Source of the DNA: Akkermansiaceae bacterium UBA5688 | Lineage (GTDB): Bacteria; Verrucomicrobiota; Verrucomicrobiia; Verrucomicrobiales; Akkermansiaceae | NCBI GenBank assembly: GCA_002420315.1 | Contig: DIHU01000045.1 | Span: 5,988-28,607 of the forward strand | Direction of reading: 5' to 3' | Length of the DNA: 22,620 bases | Shown here: positions 14,176 to 22,548 of the stretch, piece by piece | How the letters are laid out: each line of letters opens with the position of its first letter | Position numbering within the stretch: position 1 is the stretch's first letter | Program-made: the position numbers and the translations under genes | The notes under the pieces: generated by a model | The model's input: the letters and a program-made list of their open reading frames with translations, nothing else | What the model was told of the DNA's origin: nothing | Database searches by the model: none

Positions 14176-16266
14176 ATGAATGTTTCAAAAGCTTTCGCCA
14201 TCGGAATTACCACCATTGGCTTCATCCTTTTCGTTCTCTCTCAATTCTTAGACTCTCTCAGTCCTCTTACGTGGTATTTTGCGATCGGGAGTTTTATTGC
14301 TTTGTCGTTCGTTCCGAATAGTCGCCTTATTCGAGTCGGGTTCGCAGCGGTCGCCTTACCCATCTTTATTTTCTTCTTCACCGAGTTTGTTTCTCGGACT
14401 GATGTCGGTAATAAGTCCATCGATCTTACTGAAGATAATCGCTACACTCTGAGTGAAGGCACCCGCGCCATCCTAAGCGAACTCAAAGATCCGGTGACAA
14501 TTAACTACTATGTGACCCGCGACGTTGATGGCACTCCCTCAGCTTACAAGCGACACATCCCCCGGGTAGACAGCTTCCTGCGACAGGTCGAAGGGCTCGC
14601 AAATGATAAGAATATTACACTCAACTTCATTGACCCAGAACCGAATACCGATGAAGAAGACGCTGCTCTACTCGATCAAGTACAGCAGATTCCAGTCACT
14701 CAAGACGACAAGTTTCTCTTCGGAGCTTCTATCAGTTCTTTGGATAAAAAGACGGTCATCCCCTTCTTCGCACCAAGTCAGGAAACGCAGCTAGAATTTC
14801 AGCTTATCAGTGCCATCGCAGAAGTAAGTCGGCGTGAAACACCAGTTGTTGGTTTGATTTCGGCACACAATCTAGCGTCGGGCGGACAGACCAATCGGGG
14901 CTGGCTCTTTTACCAACTCCTTCAACGTTCTTATGATGTAGCGAATCTTGGCATGATGCCAATCGAGGCCCTCAGGACCGAGTATGAAAGACGGAAATGG
15001 GGCGATGCTCCAGACTATCTCGACCCCGAGAAAATTAAAGTCCTCCTTGTAATCCATCCGGCAGGAATTACGCCTCAGACTGAGTTCATTCTAGACCAGT
15101 ATATTCTCCGCGGTGGAACCGTCATCGCTTGCGTTGATCCACTTTCTCTCGTAGCACAGCAATCTGGACGACCCCAGATTCCCGGGATGCCGCCACAAGG
15201 CGGAACTCCCCCTTCTTCATCGCTCCCGAAACTCTTCAAAAAGCATAATATTGGTTTCAAAGAATCCCAAGTTGTGATCGACCGGATTTACGCTCCTTCG
15301 AATAACCCACGCATTCTCTTGCTTAATGAGGAGTCCATGACAGCGAAGGATGATATTTCACTTTCTGAAATCAAAAACCTTGCGTTTCTGATGTCAGGAG
15401 GATTCACGGGAGAAAACGGAAAGCCGATGGGACCTGGTCTTGAAGTTCGGAAATTGGTTGAGTCCTCCTACAAATATACCTTTGTCACCGATCAAACACT
15501 CAACAGCCCTGACGCCGCAAATCAGCTTCGTTTCGCCTTGGGAAGCCGGCGTGAGGGAAATGAAAAACAGACATACGTCGCGCTCCTTAGCGGAACATTC
15601 ACGACAGCTTTCCCTGAAGGTGACCCTTCTGCAAAAGAGGGCTCCGATGAAAATGAAACCGAGGAAGACAAAAAAGAAAAAACAACCGCCGAGGCTCTTA
15701 CTACCGGAATCAAAGCCGGAAATCTCTATCTATTCAGTGACTCCGACTTCCTGTATGACGGGATGGCCTATAACGCTCGCAGGATGTTCAACACTCAAGT
15801 CGTTGAACCCATTACCAACAACGGAGCTTTCATGTTCAATATTCTCGATCAGGCCGTAGGTTCCGAACATTTGGTCGGAGCACGAGCCCGAGCCGAGGTT
15901 TACCGCCCCTTCACCGTCCTAAAGGAACTCGAAGCTGAATCAGAAAGAAAATCAAAAGAAAATCTCGATAAACTCCAGGCCAAAGAGGAACGGATCGAAA
16001 AAGAGTTTCAACAAATCAGATCGCAGATGTCATCTGCTCAGGAAGCTCAGATGTCACCTGAGCTTCAAGCAAAACGTGATGAATACATCAAAAATAAGGT
16101 CCAAATTCAGAAGGACCGCCGAGAAGAAAAAAAGGCTCACCAAGGAAGAGTCGATCTTCTAAAAGCCAATATCTTTTGGAGTAACATTCTCTACATGCCG
16201 TTAGGTGTCATCGTCATTGGCCTCTTTGTCTTTGTTTGGCGAAAGCAACAAACCAAAGCCCGATAA
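14176..16266 (+). CDS. GldG-family protein of the ABC complex
   Basis: The 696-residue protein has three hydrophobic N-terminal segments (about 8-26, 31-47, 52-72), then a long extracytoplasmic part and a final membrane helix (about 670-688) with a basic tail. The segment 'SIDLTEDNRYTLSEGTRAIL' (81-100) is the family signature, and 'VVGLISAHNLASGG', 'VLLVIHPAGITPQTEFILDQYILRGG' positions near 224-315 and 'NLYLFSDSDFLYD' near 526-538 fit the GldG/ABC-type-uncharacterised region. An acidic low-complexity stretch lies at about 492-515 and a coiled coil at about 582-655 before the last helix. It works with the permease upstream; the DUF4340 gene follows after 43 bases. Confidence 0.88.
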   Translation: MNVSKAFAIGITTIGFILFVLSQFLDSLSPLTWYFAIGSFIALSFVPNSRLIRVGFAAVALPIFIFFFTEFVSRTDVGNKSIDLTEDNRYTLSEGTRAILSELKDPVTINYYVTRDVDGTPSAYKRHIPRVDSFLRQVEGLANDKNITLNFIDPEPNTDEEDAALLDQVQQIPVTQDDKFLFGASISSLDKKTVIPFFAPSQETQLEFQLISAIAEVSRRETPVVGLISAHNLASGGQTNRGWLFYQLLQRSYDVANLGMMPIEALRTEYERRKWGDAPDYLDPEKIKVLLVIHPAGITPQTEFILDQYILRGGTVIACVDPLSLVAQQSGRPQIPGMPPQGGTPPSSSLPKLFKKHNIGFKESQVVIDRIYAPSNNPRILLLNEESMTAKDDISLSEIKNLAFLMSGGFTGENGKPMGPGLEVRKLVESSYKYTFVTDQTLNSPDAANQLRFALGSRREGNEKQTYVALLSGTFTTAFPEGDPSAKEGSDENETEEDKKEKTTAEALTTGIKAGNLYLFSDSDFLYDGMAYNARRMFNTQVVEPITNNGAFMFNILDQAVGSEHLVGARARAEVYRPFTVLKELEAESERKSKENLDKLQAKEERIEKEFQQIRSQMSSAQEAQMSPELQAKRDEYIKNKVQIQKDRREEKKAHQGRVDLLKANIFWSNILYMPLGVIVIGLFVFVWRKQQTKAR

Positions 16267-16309
16267 TTTTTAAGTTTACTACATCAACCTCGAACCTGAC
16301 CAAGAAAAC

Positions 16310-17752
16310 ATGTCACGCCTTCAACTTCTGATTCTTTGGATCCTCGCCCTCGGCGCAGGCTTCTACTACTTCAACAGCAAGGATGTCCCAGATTCCATCA
16401 GCAACAAAACGGAACTTGAGGTTGGATCTCAAATCGTTCCTTCCGATCTTATCGAAACGGTCGATAGCCTCACCGTGATTTCGGGTGATGATAAGGCTTC
16501 GCTAAAAAAAATCGACGGACGATGGGTCGTTTCCGAAAAGGGAGACTTCCCAGCCAATTATGACTCTATCAATCAAATCATCGGTGCTTTGCGAGAGGCC
16601 AAGGTAGCCCAGAGTGTGGTTGCTACAGACGAGTATTACGACCGCTTCAATTTAGATCCCGCCACTGAGGAAGATGGCGAACAGCCTGACACCATCTTAT
16701 TAGAAAAAGATGGCAAAGAGTCTTCCACTATTTTCCTTGGTAAAACTCGTGAATCGACGGGTGGCTCGGGCGGTCGAGCCGGTCGCTTTGTTCGCCTTTC
16801 AAATGACGAAAGCGGGGTTTATGTCGTCCAAGAAAGCTTTAGCTTTTTGAACGCTAGCCCTGACAATTGGATTAATAAATCTCTTACACTTTTAAAAGAA
16901 GGAGTGGTCAAAATGGAGGTGACAGCTCCCAATGATGAAAGCTTCAAATCTTGGACTGTTTCCCGTGAATCGGTGCGTGATGACTTTATTGTCGAAGGTC
17001 TAGGCGATAAGGAAGAGACCAAGAACACCGAGACAGCAGCTTTGAAGAATCTACTGGCAGGAGCAACCTTTACGGAACTCATCACCAGTGACGACTACAA
17101 GAAGCGCGCCAACGAAAAGGCGGCTCGTCAACTAAAGGCCACTGATTCAACTGGAACAACCTTCTCAATCACGGTTACCCCAGAGAAGAAAACAGAAGAG
17201 ACGGAAGAGAAGAAGGAAGATGGGGCCAATCCAACACCTGCACCAGCGGTTGATTACTTCGTTTCCATTGAGATCCTGAACGGTCCGACGAAGCCAGAGC
17301 CCATTGGACCTGATGCGAGTGTTCAGGAAAAAGCGGTTTATGCGGAACGCGTCAACAATCTTGCAGACGTGTCTACGGGGGTAAACCGGATGCGCAAAAC
17401 TCATGAAGGACGCTACTTTCTGGTGAGTGAGGCAACCATCGGCTCTCTCAACAAAAATCGTGGCGAACTAATTCAACCCAAGAAAGAAGAGAAAAAACCA
17501 GTATCGGTAGCCACCCCCCCAATTCGTGTTCCTTCTCCGGGAGATAAGGCCGTAAACACCCCACCGCTGCCTGGTATAAATACACCCCCACCATCGATTG
17601 CCCGCCCTAAAGAAACTCAAAACAAACCGAAGATTGAAGCTGTCACTCCGCCAATTCAAGTCCCGCCCATTCCCAACAAACCAAAGGGCGAGGAAACTAC
17701 TCCCGAGCCGGTTGAGCCTGCGAAATCAGAAAAGGATTCACCTGCGGAATAG
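16310..17752 (+). CDS. DUF4340-domain protein of the Gld-type ABC operon
   Basis: The 480-residue protein has an N-terminal membrane anchor (about 4-21) and then a repetitive beta-rich domain of the DUF4340 type: 'LIETVDSLTVISGDDKASLKKIDGRWVVSEKGDFPA' positions near 48-83, and 'IGALREAKVAQSV', 'FLGKTRES', 'RFVRLSNDESGVYVV' after it. This domain is commonly encoded just after GldG. From about residue 388 the sequence becomes a proline-, lysine- and glutamate-rich tail with two copies of a TPPI(R/Q)VP motif, likely disordered and reaching into the periplasm. No catalytic residues are known. No terminator is obvious after the gene. Confidence 0.85.
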   Translation: MSRLQLLILWILALGAGFYYFNSKDVPDSISNKTELEVGSQIVPSDLIETVDSLTVISGDDKASLKKIDGRWVVSEKGDFPANYDSINQIIGALREAKVAQSVVATDEYYDRFNLDPATEEDGEQPDTILLEKDGKESSTIFLGKTRESTGGSGGRAGRFVRLSNDESGVYVVQESFSFLNASPDNWINKSLTLLKEGVVKMEVTAPNDESFKSWTVSRESVRDDFIVEGLGDKEETKNTETAALKNLLAGATFTELITSDDYKKRANEKAARQLKATDSTGTTFSITVTPEKKTEETEEKKEDGANPTPAPAVDYFVSIEILNGPTKPEPIGPDASVQEKAVYAERVNNLADVSTGVNRMRKTHEGRYFLVSEATIGSLNKNRGELIQPKKEEKKPVSVATPPIRVPSPGDKAVNTPPLPGINTPPPSIARPKETQNKPKIEAVTPPIQVPPIPNKPKGEETTPEPVEPAKSEKDSPAE

Positions 17753-17818
17753 CTTTCGCACTCCATCCGACTACTTTCGGCGCCCTCTAAGCAAGACCTC
17801 TTCGCGCTCCTTTCTTAG

Positions 17819-17833
17819 TTAAGGGAAGCTTAA
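17819..17833. repeat. short inverted repeat TTAAG-N5-CTTAA upstream of the metal uptake operon
   Basis: Five-base arms with a five-base spacer lie 45 bases before the start codon of the binding-protein gene. A TTGACT at 17843-17848 follows, but no convincing -10 box. This is a candidate site for metal-dependent control, weakly supported. Confidence 0.3.
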
Positions 17834-17878
17834 TGAAGAGACTTGACTCTCTTTACAACTATCGCAGATTGGTCGTAA

Positions 17879-18757
17879 ATGAGATCATTGGTAATTTTCG
17901 CTCTCTTCGTTCTCGGCGCCCATGGTCTCGAGGTGGCCTCACTTCATCCACTCATCACAGATGCCGTCAAACAAGTTGGCGGTAATCGAGTTAATATTGT
18001 GGAAGTTGTAAAACCTGGGGCAAATATCCACAAATTCCAACCTAGGGCCTCCGACATCAAGAAGATGAATCGCGCCCGAATCATTTTCGCCTCGGGTAAG
18101 AGACTCGAACCGTATTTACCTGATCTGAAGGACAGTTTGAATTCAAATCAGCTCATTGTTGAAGTGGGCCGAACAATCCCTTCCCAAAAGGTCTCTAAGG
18201 AAGATCAAATCTACACCTGTTGTCCGAATCACGCTGTCGGGGGGATTGATCCGCACTGGTGGCACAATGTCCGCAACATGGGGCGCGCCGTCCGTGTCAT
18301 TGAGAAGGAACTCATTCGATTCGATCCTTCGGGGAAAGAGTTTTACGCCGCGAATTCCAAGGCCGCCCGAACCCGCCTTACCCAGCTTGATCGCTGGGTA
18401 AAAGGACAGGTCGCAACGATTCCTCGTGGCAAGCGACACCTCGTAACAGCTCACGCTGCCTTCGGATACTTCTGCAAGGGCTATGGATTCAAAGCCAGTT
18501 TTGTTCAAGGATTAAGCGCTCAGGGGGAAGTTTCTGCAAGCCACCTCGCTGGAGCAATTAAACAACTTCGTAAGGAGGCCATACCAATGGTCTTTCCTGA
18601 ACAAACTGCGAACCCCAAGATTCTTCAGCAAATTTCAAATCAAACTGGCGCCAAGGTTGGCAGTCCTCTCATCGCAGATGGATCGACTCCGAGCTATCAG
18701 GCTATGATAATGAAAAATGTAGAAAGTATAGTTAGTGGATTAAAACAGGGACAATGA
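17879..18757 (+). CDS. metal ABC transporter substrate-binding protein, zinc type (ZnuA-like)
   Basis: The 292-residue protein has a short signal peptide (about 1-16, ending AHG) and the cluster A-I binding-protein fold. Likely metal ligands are His51 ('PGANIHKFQPRASD'), His126 ('GGIDPHWWHNV'), His192 ('VTAHAAFGYF') and Asp267 ('LIADG'). A His at the third place, rather than Glu, points to zinc rather than manganese. The usual His-rich loop before DPH is replaced by a short 'TCCPNHAVGG' with Cys114, Cys115 and His118, which might also bind metal. It heads a four-gene operon and would capture zinc in the periplasm. The stop overlaps the next start as ATGA. Confidence 0.9.
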   Translation: MRSLVIFALFVLGAHGLEVASLHPLITDAVKQVGGNRVNIVEVVKPGANIHKFQPRASDIKKMNRARIIFASGKRLEPYLPDLKDSLNSNQLIVEVGRTIPSQKVSKEDQIYTCCPNHAVGGIDPHWWHNVRNMGRAVRVIEKELIRFDPSGKEFYAANSKAARTRLTQLDRWVKGQVATIPRGKRHLVTAHAAFGYFCKGYGFKASFVQGLSAQGEVSASHLAGAIKQLRKEAIPMVFPEQTANPKILQQISNQTGAKVGSPLIADGSTPSYQAMIMKNVESIVSGLKQGQ

Positions 18758-19170
18758 CCCGATCTCCTCTAACTGCGAGTCTTCTTCCTCTATTGCCACT
18801 TGCTGCCTTAGGTTGGCCTCTTTCGAAGATCATCAATCAGCAGCCCTACACACAGACCAAAGTTGAAAAAGTCAGTTCTGGCCCCCTCCTCGAGGCAGAT
18901 TTACAAATCAAAGCGGCTCACCCATTCAAAAAGCTTGAAGTATCGGCCGGCGATACCACTTGGATCTTCAATGCGGATGAAGACATAAAAACGATTTCTA
19001 TTCCAAAAGAACTTGAGATTGTTTTCACGGTGACAGCGTCGTGGCCAGAGGATACTCCCGAATCAGCAATCCTCGTGACATTGAGACCTGACAGCCGACC
19101 TGACCGCAGTCATACTCTTTGGGGGTTCCTTGATATCACCGAGGAAATAAAATTCAATTGGGATCGCTAG
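18754..19170 (+). CDS. small exported or membrane-anchored protein of unknown function in the zinc uptake operon
   Basis: I do not recognise a family. The 138-residue product has a hydrophobic N-terminus (about 4-22, 'SPLTASLLPLLPLAALGWPL') that could be a signal peptide or anchor. The rest alternates hydrophobic and polar residues with three or four aromatic Trp positions ('DTTWIF', 'TASWPEDTPES', 'HTLWGFLDI'), suggesting a compact beta-sandwich outside the cytoplasm. There is no Cys and only a few His, so a metal role is not evident. It is translationally coupled to the binding-protein gene (ATGA) and ends two bases before the ATPase start, which argues that it is expressed with, and may work with, the transporter. 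Confidence 0.72.
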   Translation: MTRSPLTASLLPLLPLAALGWPLSKIINQQPYTQTKVEKVSSGPLLEADLQIKAAHPFKKLEVSAGDTTWIFNADEDIKTISIPKELEIVFTVTASWPEDTPESAILVTLRPDSRPDRSHTLWGFLDITEEIKFNWDR

Positions 19171-19172
19171 TT

Positions 19173-19919
19173 ATGACCAAAGAAGACCATCAACTCGACC
19201 TCACTGATGTTGGCTTTTGTTATGGAAATAAAGAAGCGCTGCGCGAGGTTAGCTTCTCTACCCATTGCGGTCAGCGTCTTGCGTTGTTAGGTCCGAATGG
19301 AGCTGGGAAAAGCACTTTAATCAGGCTACTTGCCGGCTTACTTCCCTTACAATCTGGAAGTATCCATTGGCGTGAAAACTCGATCACCAAAGCCCGCCAC
19401 GAGATCTCATACCTCCCTCAGGTCGATCAACACCAACGTAATTTCCCGATTCGAGTCAAAGACGTCGTCGCAATGGGACGATTTCCACACCTAGGCCATC
19501 TTCGCCGATTTCGAAAAATTGATCGTGAGAAAATTACTGAAGCCATTGATCGTATGAAGCTTGGCGATATTGCCCATCGCCAAATCGACCAGCTTTCAGG
19601 CGGGCAACAACAGCGGACCTTTATCGCTAGGGCTCTAGCCCAAGAGGCACATATCCTACTCCTCGATGAGCCATTTAACGGACTAGATATTGAAAGTCGG
19701 TGTCACTTATCCGATTCACTTATGGAGCTCACAAAAAGCGGGCATCTAATTATTGCCTCCCATCATCAACTGGAAAGCGTTACCCAAATTTTCACTCATG
19801 CCCTCGTCCTTGACCAAAAACAGGTTGAGTTTGGAGAAGCTACCAAGGTCATGGAAAGCGAGTCTGTAAAACAGAGCCTCCACTTTTGCCACCCGCACGC
19901 GCATGAACGAGATCTTTGA
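19173..19919 (+). CDS. metal ABC transporter ATP-binding protein (ZnuC-like)
   Basis: The 248-residue ATPase has Walker A 'GPNGAGKST' (40-48), Q-loop 'YLPQVDQ' (80-86), signature 'LSGGQQQR' (141-148), Walker B 'ILLLDEPFNGLD' (161-172) and an H-loop His near 197 ('IASHHQ'). The segment 'PIRVKDVVAMGRFPHLG' after the Q-loop is typical for metal-ion importers. The tail 'HFCHPHAHERDL' (237-248) is rich in His and Cys, like a zinc-sensing end. ATG 19173 is preferred to TTG 19158, which would overlap the upstream gene. The 3' end overlaps the permease by 17 bases. Confidence 0.92.
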   Translation: MTKEDHQLDLTDVGFCYGNKEALREVSFSTHCGQRLALLGPNGAGKSTLIRLLAGLLPLQSGSIHWRENSITKARHEISYLPQVDQHQRNFPIRVKDVVAMGRFPHLGHLRRFRKIDREKITEAIDRMKLGDIAHRQIDQLSGGQQQRTFIARALAQEAHILLLDEPFNGLDIESRCHLSDSLMELTKSGHLIIASHHQLESVTQIFTHALVLDQKQVEFGEATKVMESESVKQSLHFCHPHAHERDL

Positions 19920-20721
19920 TATCCCGCTTTACCAAAGAGCGATTCTTGCGACCGTTATTATCGGTTTCGTGAACGGATACGCCAGCGCTTTTGTCCTTCT
20001 TCATCGGAGCCCCCTTAAACTAACAGCCCTAAGTCATAGCCTTCTTCCTGGCGTCGCGCTTGCCGCCTATTTCGTCGGCCTTGGAGTTCTTAGTGCCTTT
20101 TTCGGAGCTGTTATTGCAGCAGTGATTATTGGGGTGCTCACGGTCCTTTTGTCCCGCGTCACGAAAATAAGTGATGATACCGTTCTCGCCGTCCTCTACA
20201 CAGGCGCATTTGCCGCAGGGATCATGGTTTTAATGAAACTAGGATCGAATCAAGATCTTGAGAATTGGCTGCTTGGAAACATCCTCGGGCTTTCTGATTT
20301 TGACTTATGGATGAGCTTTATTGTCGGTATCATCGCTGTTTCTTTACTTTCCCTTTTTCGGCGGGCGATCGTCATCAAGCTATATGATCCTGAAGTCGCT
20401 GCTAGCCTCGGAATCCGAACTCGCCTGCTGGAGTATGCCTCGTTTGCCGTTCTTATTCTTGTCCTCGTCACAACGCTGCAAGCCGTCGGCTGCATTCTTG
20501 CAATAGGAATGATTGTCACGCCGGCAGCTATTGTCCGCCCTTATATCTCAAGCCCTGAGACCCTTTTCCCCTTAAGCGGTCTAGTGGGGGCCGCCGGATC
20601 AGCGCTAGGGCTTTACCTGAATATCTACTTCGATCTCCCCGGTGCTGGCGCTAGTATCGCAGCGACTCTAGCAGCCATGTTCCTTACCTCTGTGATTCTT
20701 CGTTCAATCTTTGCAAAATAG
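19903..20721 (+). CDS. metal ABC transporter permease (ZnuB-like)
   Basis: The 272-residue protein is hydrophobic throughout, with seven to nine membrane helices. It matches the ABC-3 permease family: 'NGYASAFVLLHRSPLKLTALSHSLLPGVALAAYF' positions about 24-57 carries the S-H-(S/A)-(L/I)-(L/F)-PG pattern, and 'DDTVLAVLYTGAFAAGIMVL' about 91-110 and 'AVGCILAIGMIVTPAAIVRPY' about 193-213 are family motifs. It should form the zinc channel with the ATPase whose gene overlaps it. It is the last gene of the operon and runs convergent to mutL. Confidence 0.93.
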   Translation: MNEIFDIPLYQRAILATVIIGFVNGYASAFVLLHRSPLKLTALSHSLLPGVALAAYFVGLGVLSAFFGAVIAAVIIGVLTVLLSRVTKISDDTVLAVLYTGAFAAGIMVLMKLGSNQDLENWLLGNILGLSDFDLWMSFIVGIIAVSLLSLFRRAIVIKLYDPEVAASLGIRTRLLEYASFAVLILVLVTTLQAVGCILAIGMIVTPAAIVRPYISSPETLFPLSGLVGAAGSALGLYLNIYFDLPGAGASIAATLAAMFLTSVILRSIFAK

Positions 20722-20731
20722 ACCCCAATCG

Positions 20732-20760
20732 TTGAATCAGAACTATCTGAAACAATTCAA
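20732..20760. terminator. possible weak stem-loop between the permease gene and mutL
   Basis: TTGAAT-CAGA (20732-20741) pairs with TCTG (20746-20749) and, after a five-base bulge, ATTCAA (20755-20760). It lies in the 78-base gap between convergent genes, but lacks a T-run and is AT-rich. It may slow transcription or be chance. Confidence 0.3.
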
Positions 20761-20799
20761 TACAAAGTCTTAGCAGGATGACACTCCAATAGGAGACGA

Positions 20800-22548
20800 C
20801 TAGCTCTTGCCAAATTTTCGATCAAGTTCCTGGAATGAGATCTGCACAAGCGTTGGTCGCCCCGCTGGATCACAGTAGGGTAAATCACATTTAAAAAGAT
20901 CATCCAGCAAACCTGATAACGATGATTCACTCCAACCATCTTGTCGTGCCAATACATAAGAGACTTTAGAAGCAAATCCCTCATAAGCCAATTTCTTGAC
21001 CCGAGAAGAACCATCCCGATCGATCACCAAATCAACTAGGTCGATCAGTGACCGTTTAATATCATTCTCATTTAGAAAAGATGGCACTCCAGAAATCGTG
21101 ACTGTTTGCCCCCCGAACGATTCCAAAGTAAACCCTGCCTGGTCAAAGTGTTCGCGAAACCTCATCAACAAATCAACATCACGAACATCCAATTCCAGAA
21201 GGACTGGAACCAGTAATCCCTGCGATTCAATCTCACCCTGATCGTTGATAAGCCGCTCATAAAAAACCCTCTCACGAGCGGCCTGAGGCTCAAGCAAGAC
21301 CAGACCCTCGTCTCCTTCAAGCAAAGCATAGCGTTTCGAAAGCGCGCCCAAGATTCGAAACTCCGGTGGCTTTGATGCTTCTTCTGGAGTGACTTCCAGT
21401 TCCTTCTGTTCTTCATGACGCCAAGCGATTTTATTTTCAGGTGGCGAAGATTTAACAGATTCCACTTCGTCCTCGGTAACCGCTTGTTGAGATCCTTCAT
21501 TCTCACCCAACTGAAGAGGAGGGCGTTGCTGCACCGAAATTCCTGGAGCGACCACTTCTTTTGGTCGCAGTGCTTCCTCAATCGCGTCAAGAATAGCAAT
21601 TCGAACCTGCGCCGGTTCTGCAAAGCGAACCTCGCGCTTTGCCGGATGCACATTCACATCGACCAGTGCCGGATCCATAAGAATCCACAGCCATGCTGCC
21701 GGCTGGAGCCCTTCTTGAAGCCCCCCCTTAAAAGCCTCACGAATGGCCCTCGAGATTATATGATCCTCGACGGGGCGACCGTTTAAAAAAACAAATTGAT
21801 GTTTTCGACCGCGACGCGCAAAGGCTGCTGGGAGTATCGCGCCTTCGATCACTATTCCGCGATACTCGTGCCGAGGAACTTCTATAAGGGCTTTTCCTGA
21901 TTCACCACCACTCATTGCCTCGATCCGAACCCTTCGATCCGAGGTCGCCGGTAAATCTAAGACCACTCGACCATCCTTACGAAGCAGCCAACCTATCCCC
22001 GGAGTGCACAGGGCATGGAGGCGAATCTGATGCTCAATGTGTGCTGCTTCAGTTGATTCCGCCTTCAGAAACTTCTTTCGGGCCGGAACATTATAAAAGA
22101 GATCTCTTACTTCAATGCTCGTCCCCACCGAGCAACCACTTGCCCGGAGTTCGCCCATTTTGCCACCATCCACCCTAATTTCAGTCCCCTCCGCCGAGTC
22201 AGCCTCCCGGCTCCTCATCGTGAAGCGCGAAACACTAGCAATGCTCGGCAAAGCTTCTCCCCGGAATCCTAAGGTAGCAATACCATTTAAATCATCGGAA
22301 GTACGAAGCTTACTTGTGGCATGACGCTCTAATGATTTCGCCGTATCTTGCTGACTCATTCCGCAGCCATCGTCCCTAACCCGAAGCATTGCAATCCCTC
22401 CACGCTGGATCTCGATCTCTATCTTTCTAGCTCCAGCATCGATCGCATTTTCAACTAGTTCCTTGATAACGCTAGCGGGCCGTTCGATAACCTCTCCCGC
22501 GGCCACTTGGCTAGCAAGAGTCTCTGGCATCACCTCAATAGTCGGCAT
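20800..22548 (-). CDS. mutL: DNA mismatch repair protein MutL
   Basis: The 582-residue protein has the GHKL ATPase of MutL: 'SQVAAGEVIERPASVIKELVENAIDAGA' (13-40, catalytic Glu30, Asn34), 'DDGCGM' (59-64), 'TSKL' (78-81), 'GFRGEALPSI' (94-103) and 'VDVNVHPAKREVRF' (296-309). A variable linker (about 330-392) leads to the C-terminal dimerisation domain ('FRILGALSKRYALL' to the end). The metal-binding endonuclease motif DQHA(X)2E(X)4E is replaced by EPQA..E....E (420-431), the C(P/x)HGRP box by CDPAGRP (559-565), and the Cys-containing ACR motif is absent. It passes signals from MutS. The start at ATG 22548 is secure because TAG stops precede it in frame. Confidence 0.95.
   Translation of the reverse strand: MPTIEVMPETLASQVAAGEVIERPASVIKELVENAIDAGARKIEIEIQRGGIAMLRVRDDGCGMSQQDTAKSLERHATSKLRTSDDLNGIATLGFRGEALPSIASVSRFTMRSREADSAEGTEIRVDGGKMGELRASGCSVGTSIEVRDLFYNVPARKKFLKAESTEAAHIEHQIRLHALCTPGIGWLLRKDGRVVLDLPATSDRRVRIEAMSGGESGKALIEVPRHEYRGIVIEGAILPAAFARRGRKHQFVFLNGRPVEDHIISRAIREAFKGGLQEGLQPAAWLWILMDPALVDVNVHPAKREVRFAEPAQVRIAILDAIEEALRPKEVVAPGISVQQRPPLQLGENEGSQQAVTEDEVESVKSSPPENKIAWRHEEQKELEVTPEEASKPPEFRILGALSKRYALLEGDEGLVLLEPQAARERVFYERLINDQGEIESQGLLVPVLLELDVRDVDLLMRFREHFDQAGFTLESFGGQTVTISGVPSFLNENDIKRSLIDLVDLVIDRDGSSRVKKLAYEGFASKVSYVLARQDGWSESSLSGLLDDLFKCDLPYCDPAGRPTLVQISFQELDRKFGKS

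Noticed and set aside
15440..15859. 139-codon plus-strand frame inside the GldG-like gene
   Set aside because: A +1-type shadow over the low-complexity acidic linker; the parent frame is continuous and conserved.
12653..17752. Gliding motility as the role of the GldA/F/G-like operon
   Set aside because: No other gld or spr genes are visible, and this ATPase-permease-GldG-DUF4340 set is common in non-gliding bacteria.
21165..21653. 162-codon minus-strand frame inside mutL
   Set aside because: Shadow of the variable linker region; the mutL frame is unbroken from start to stop.
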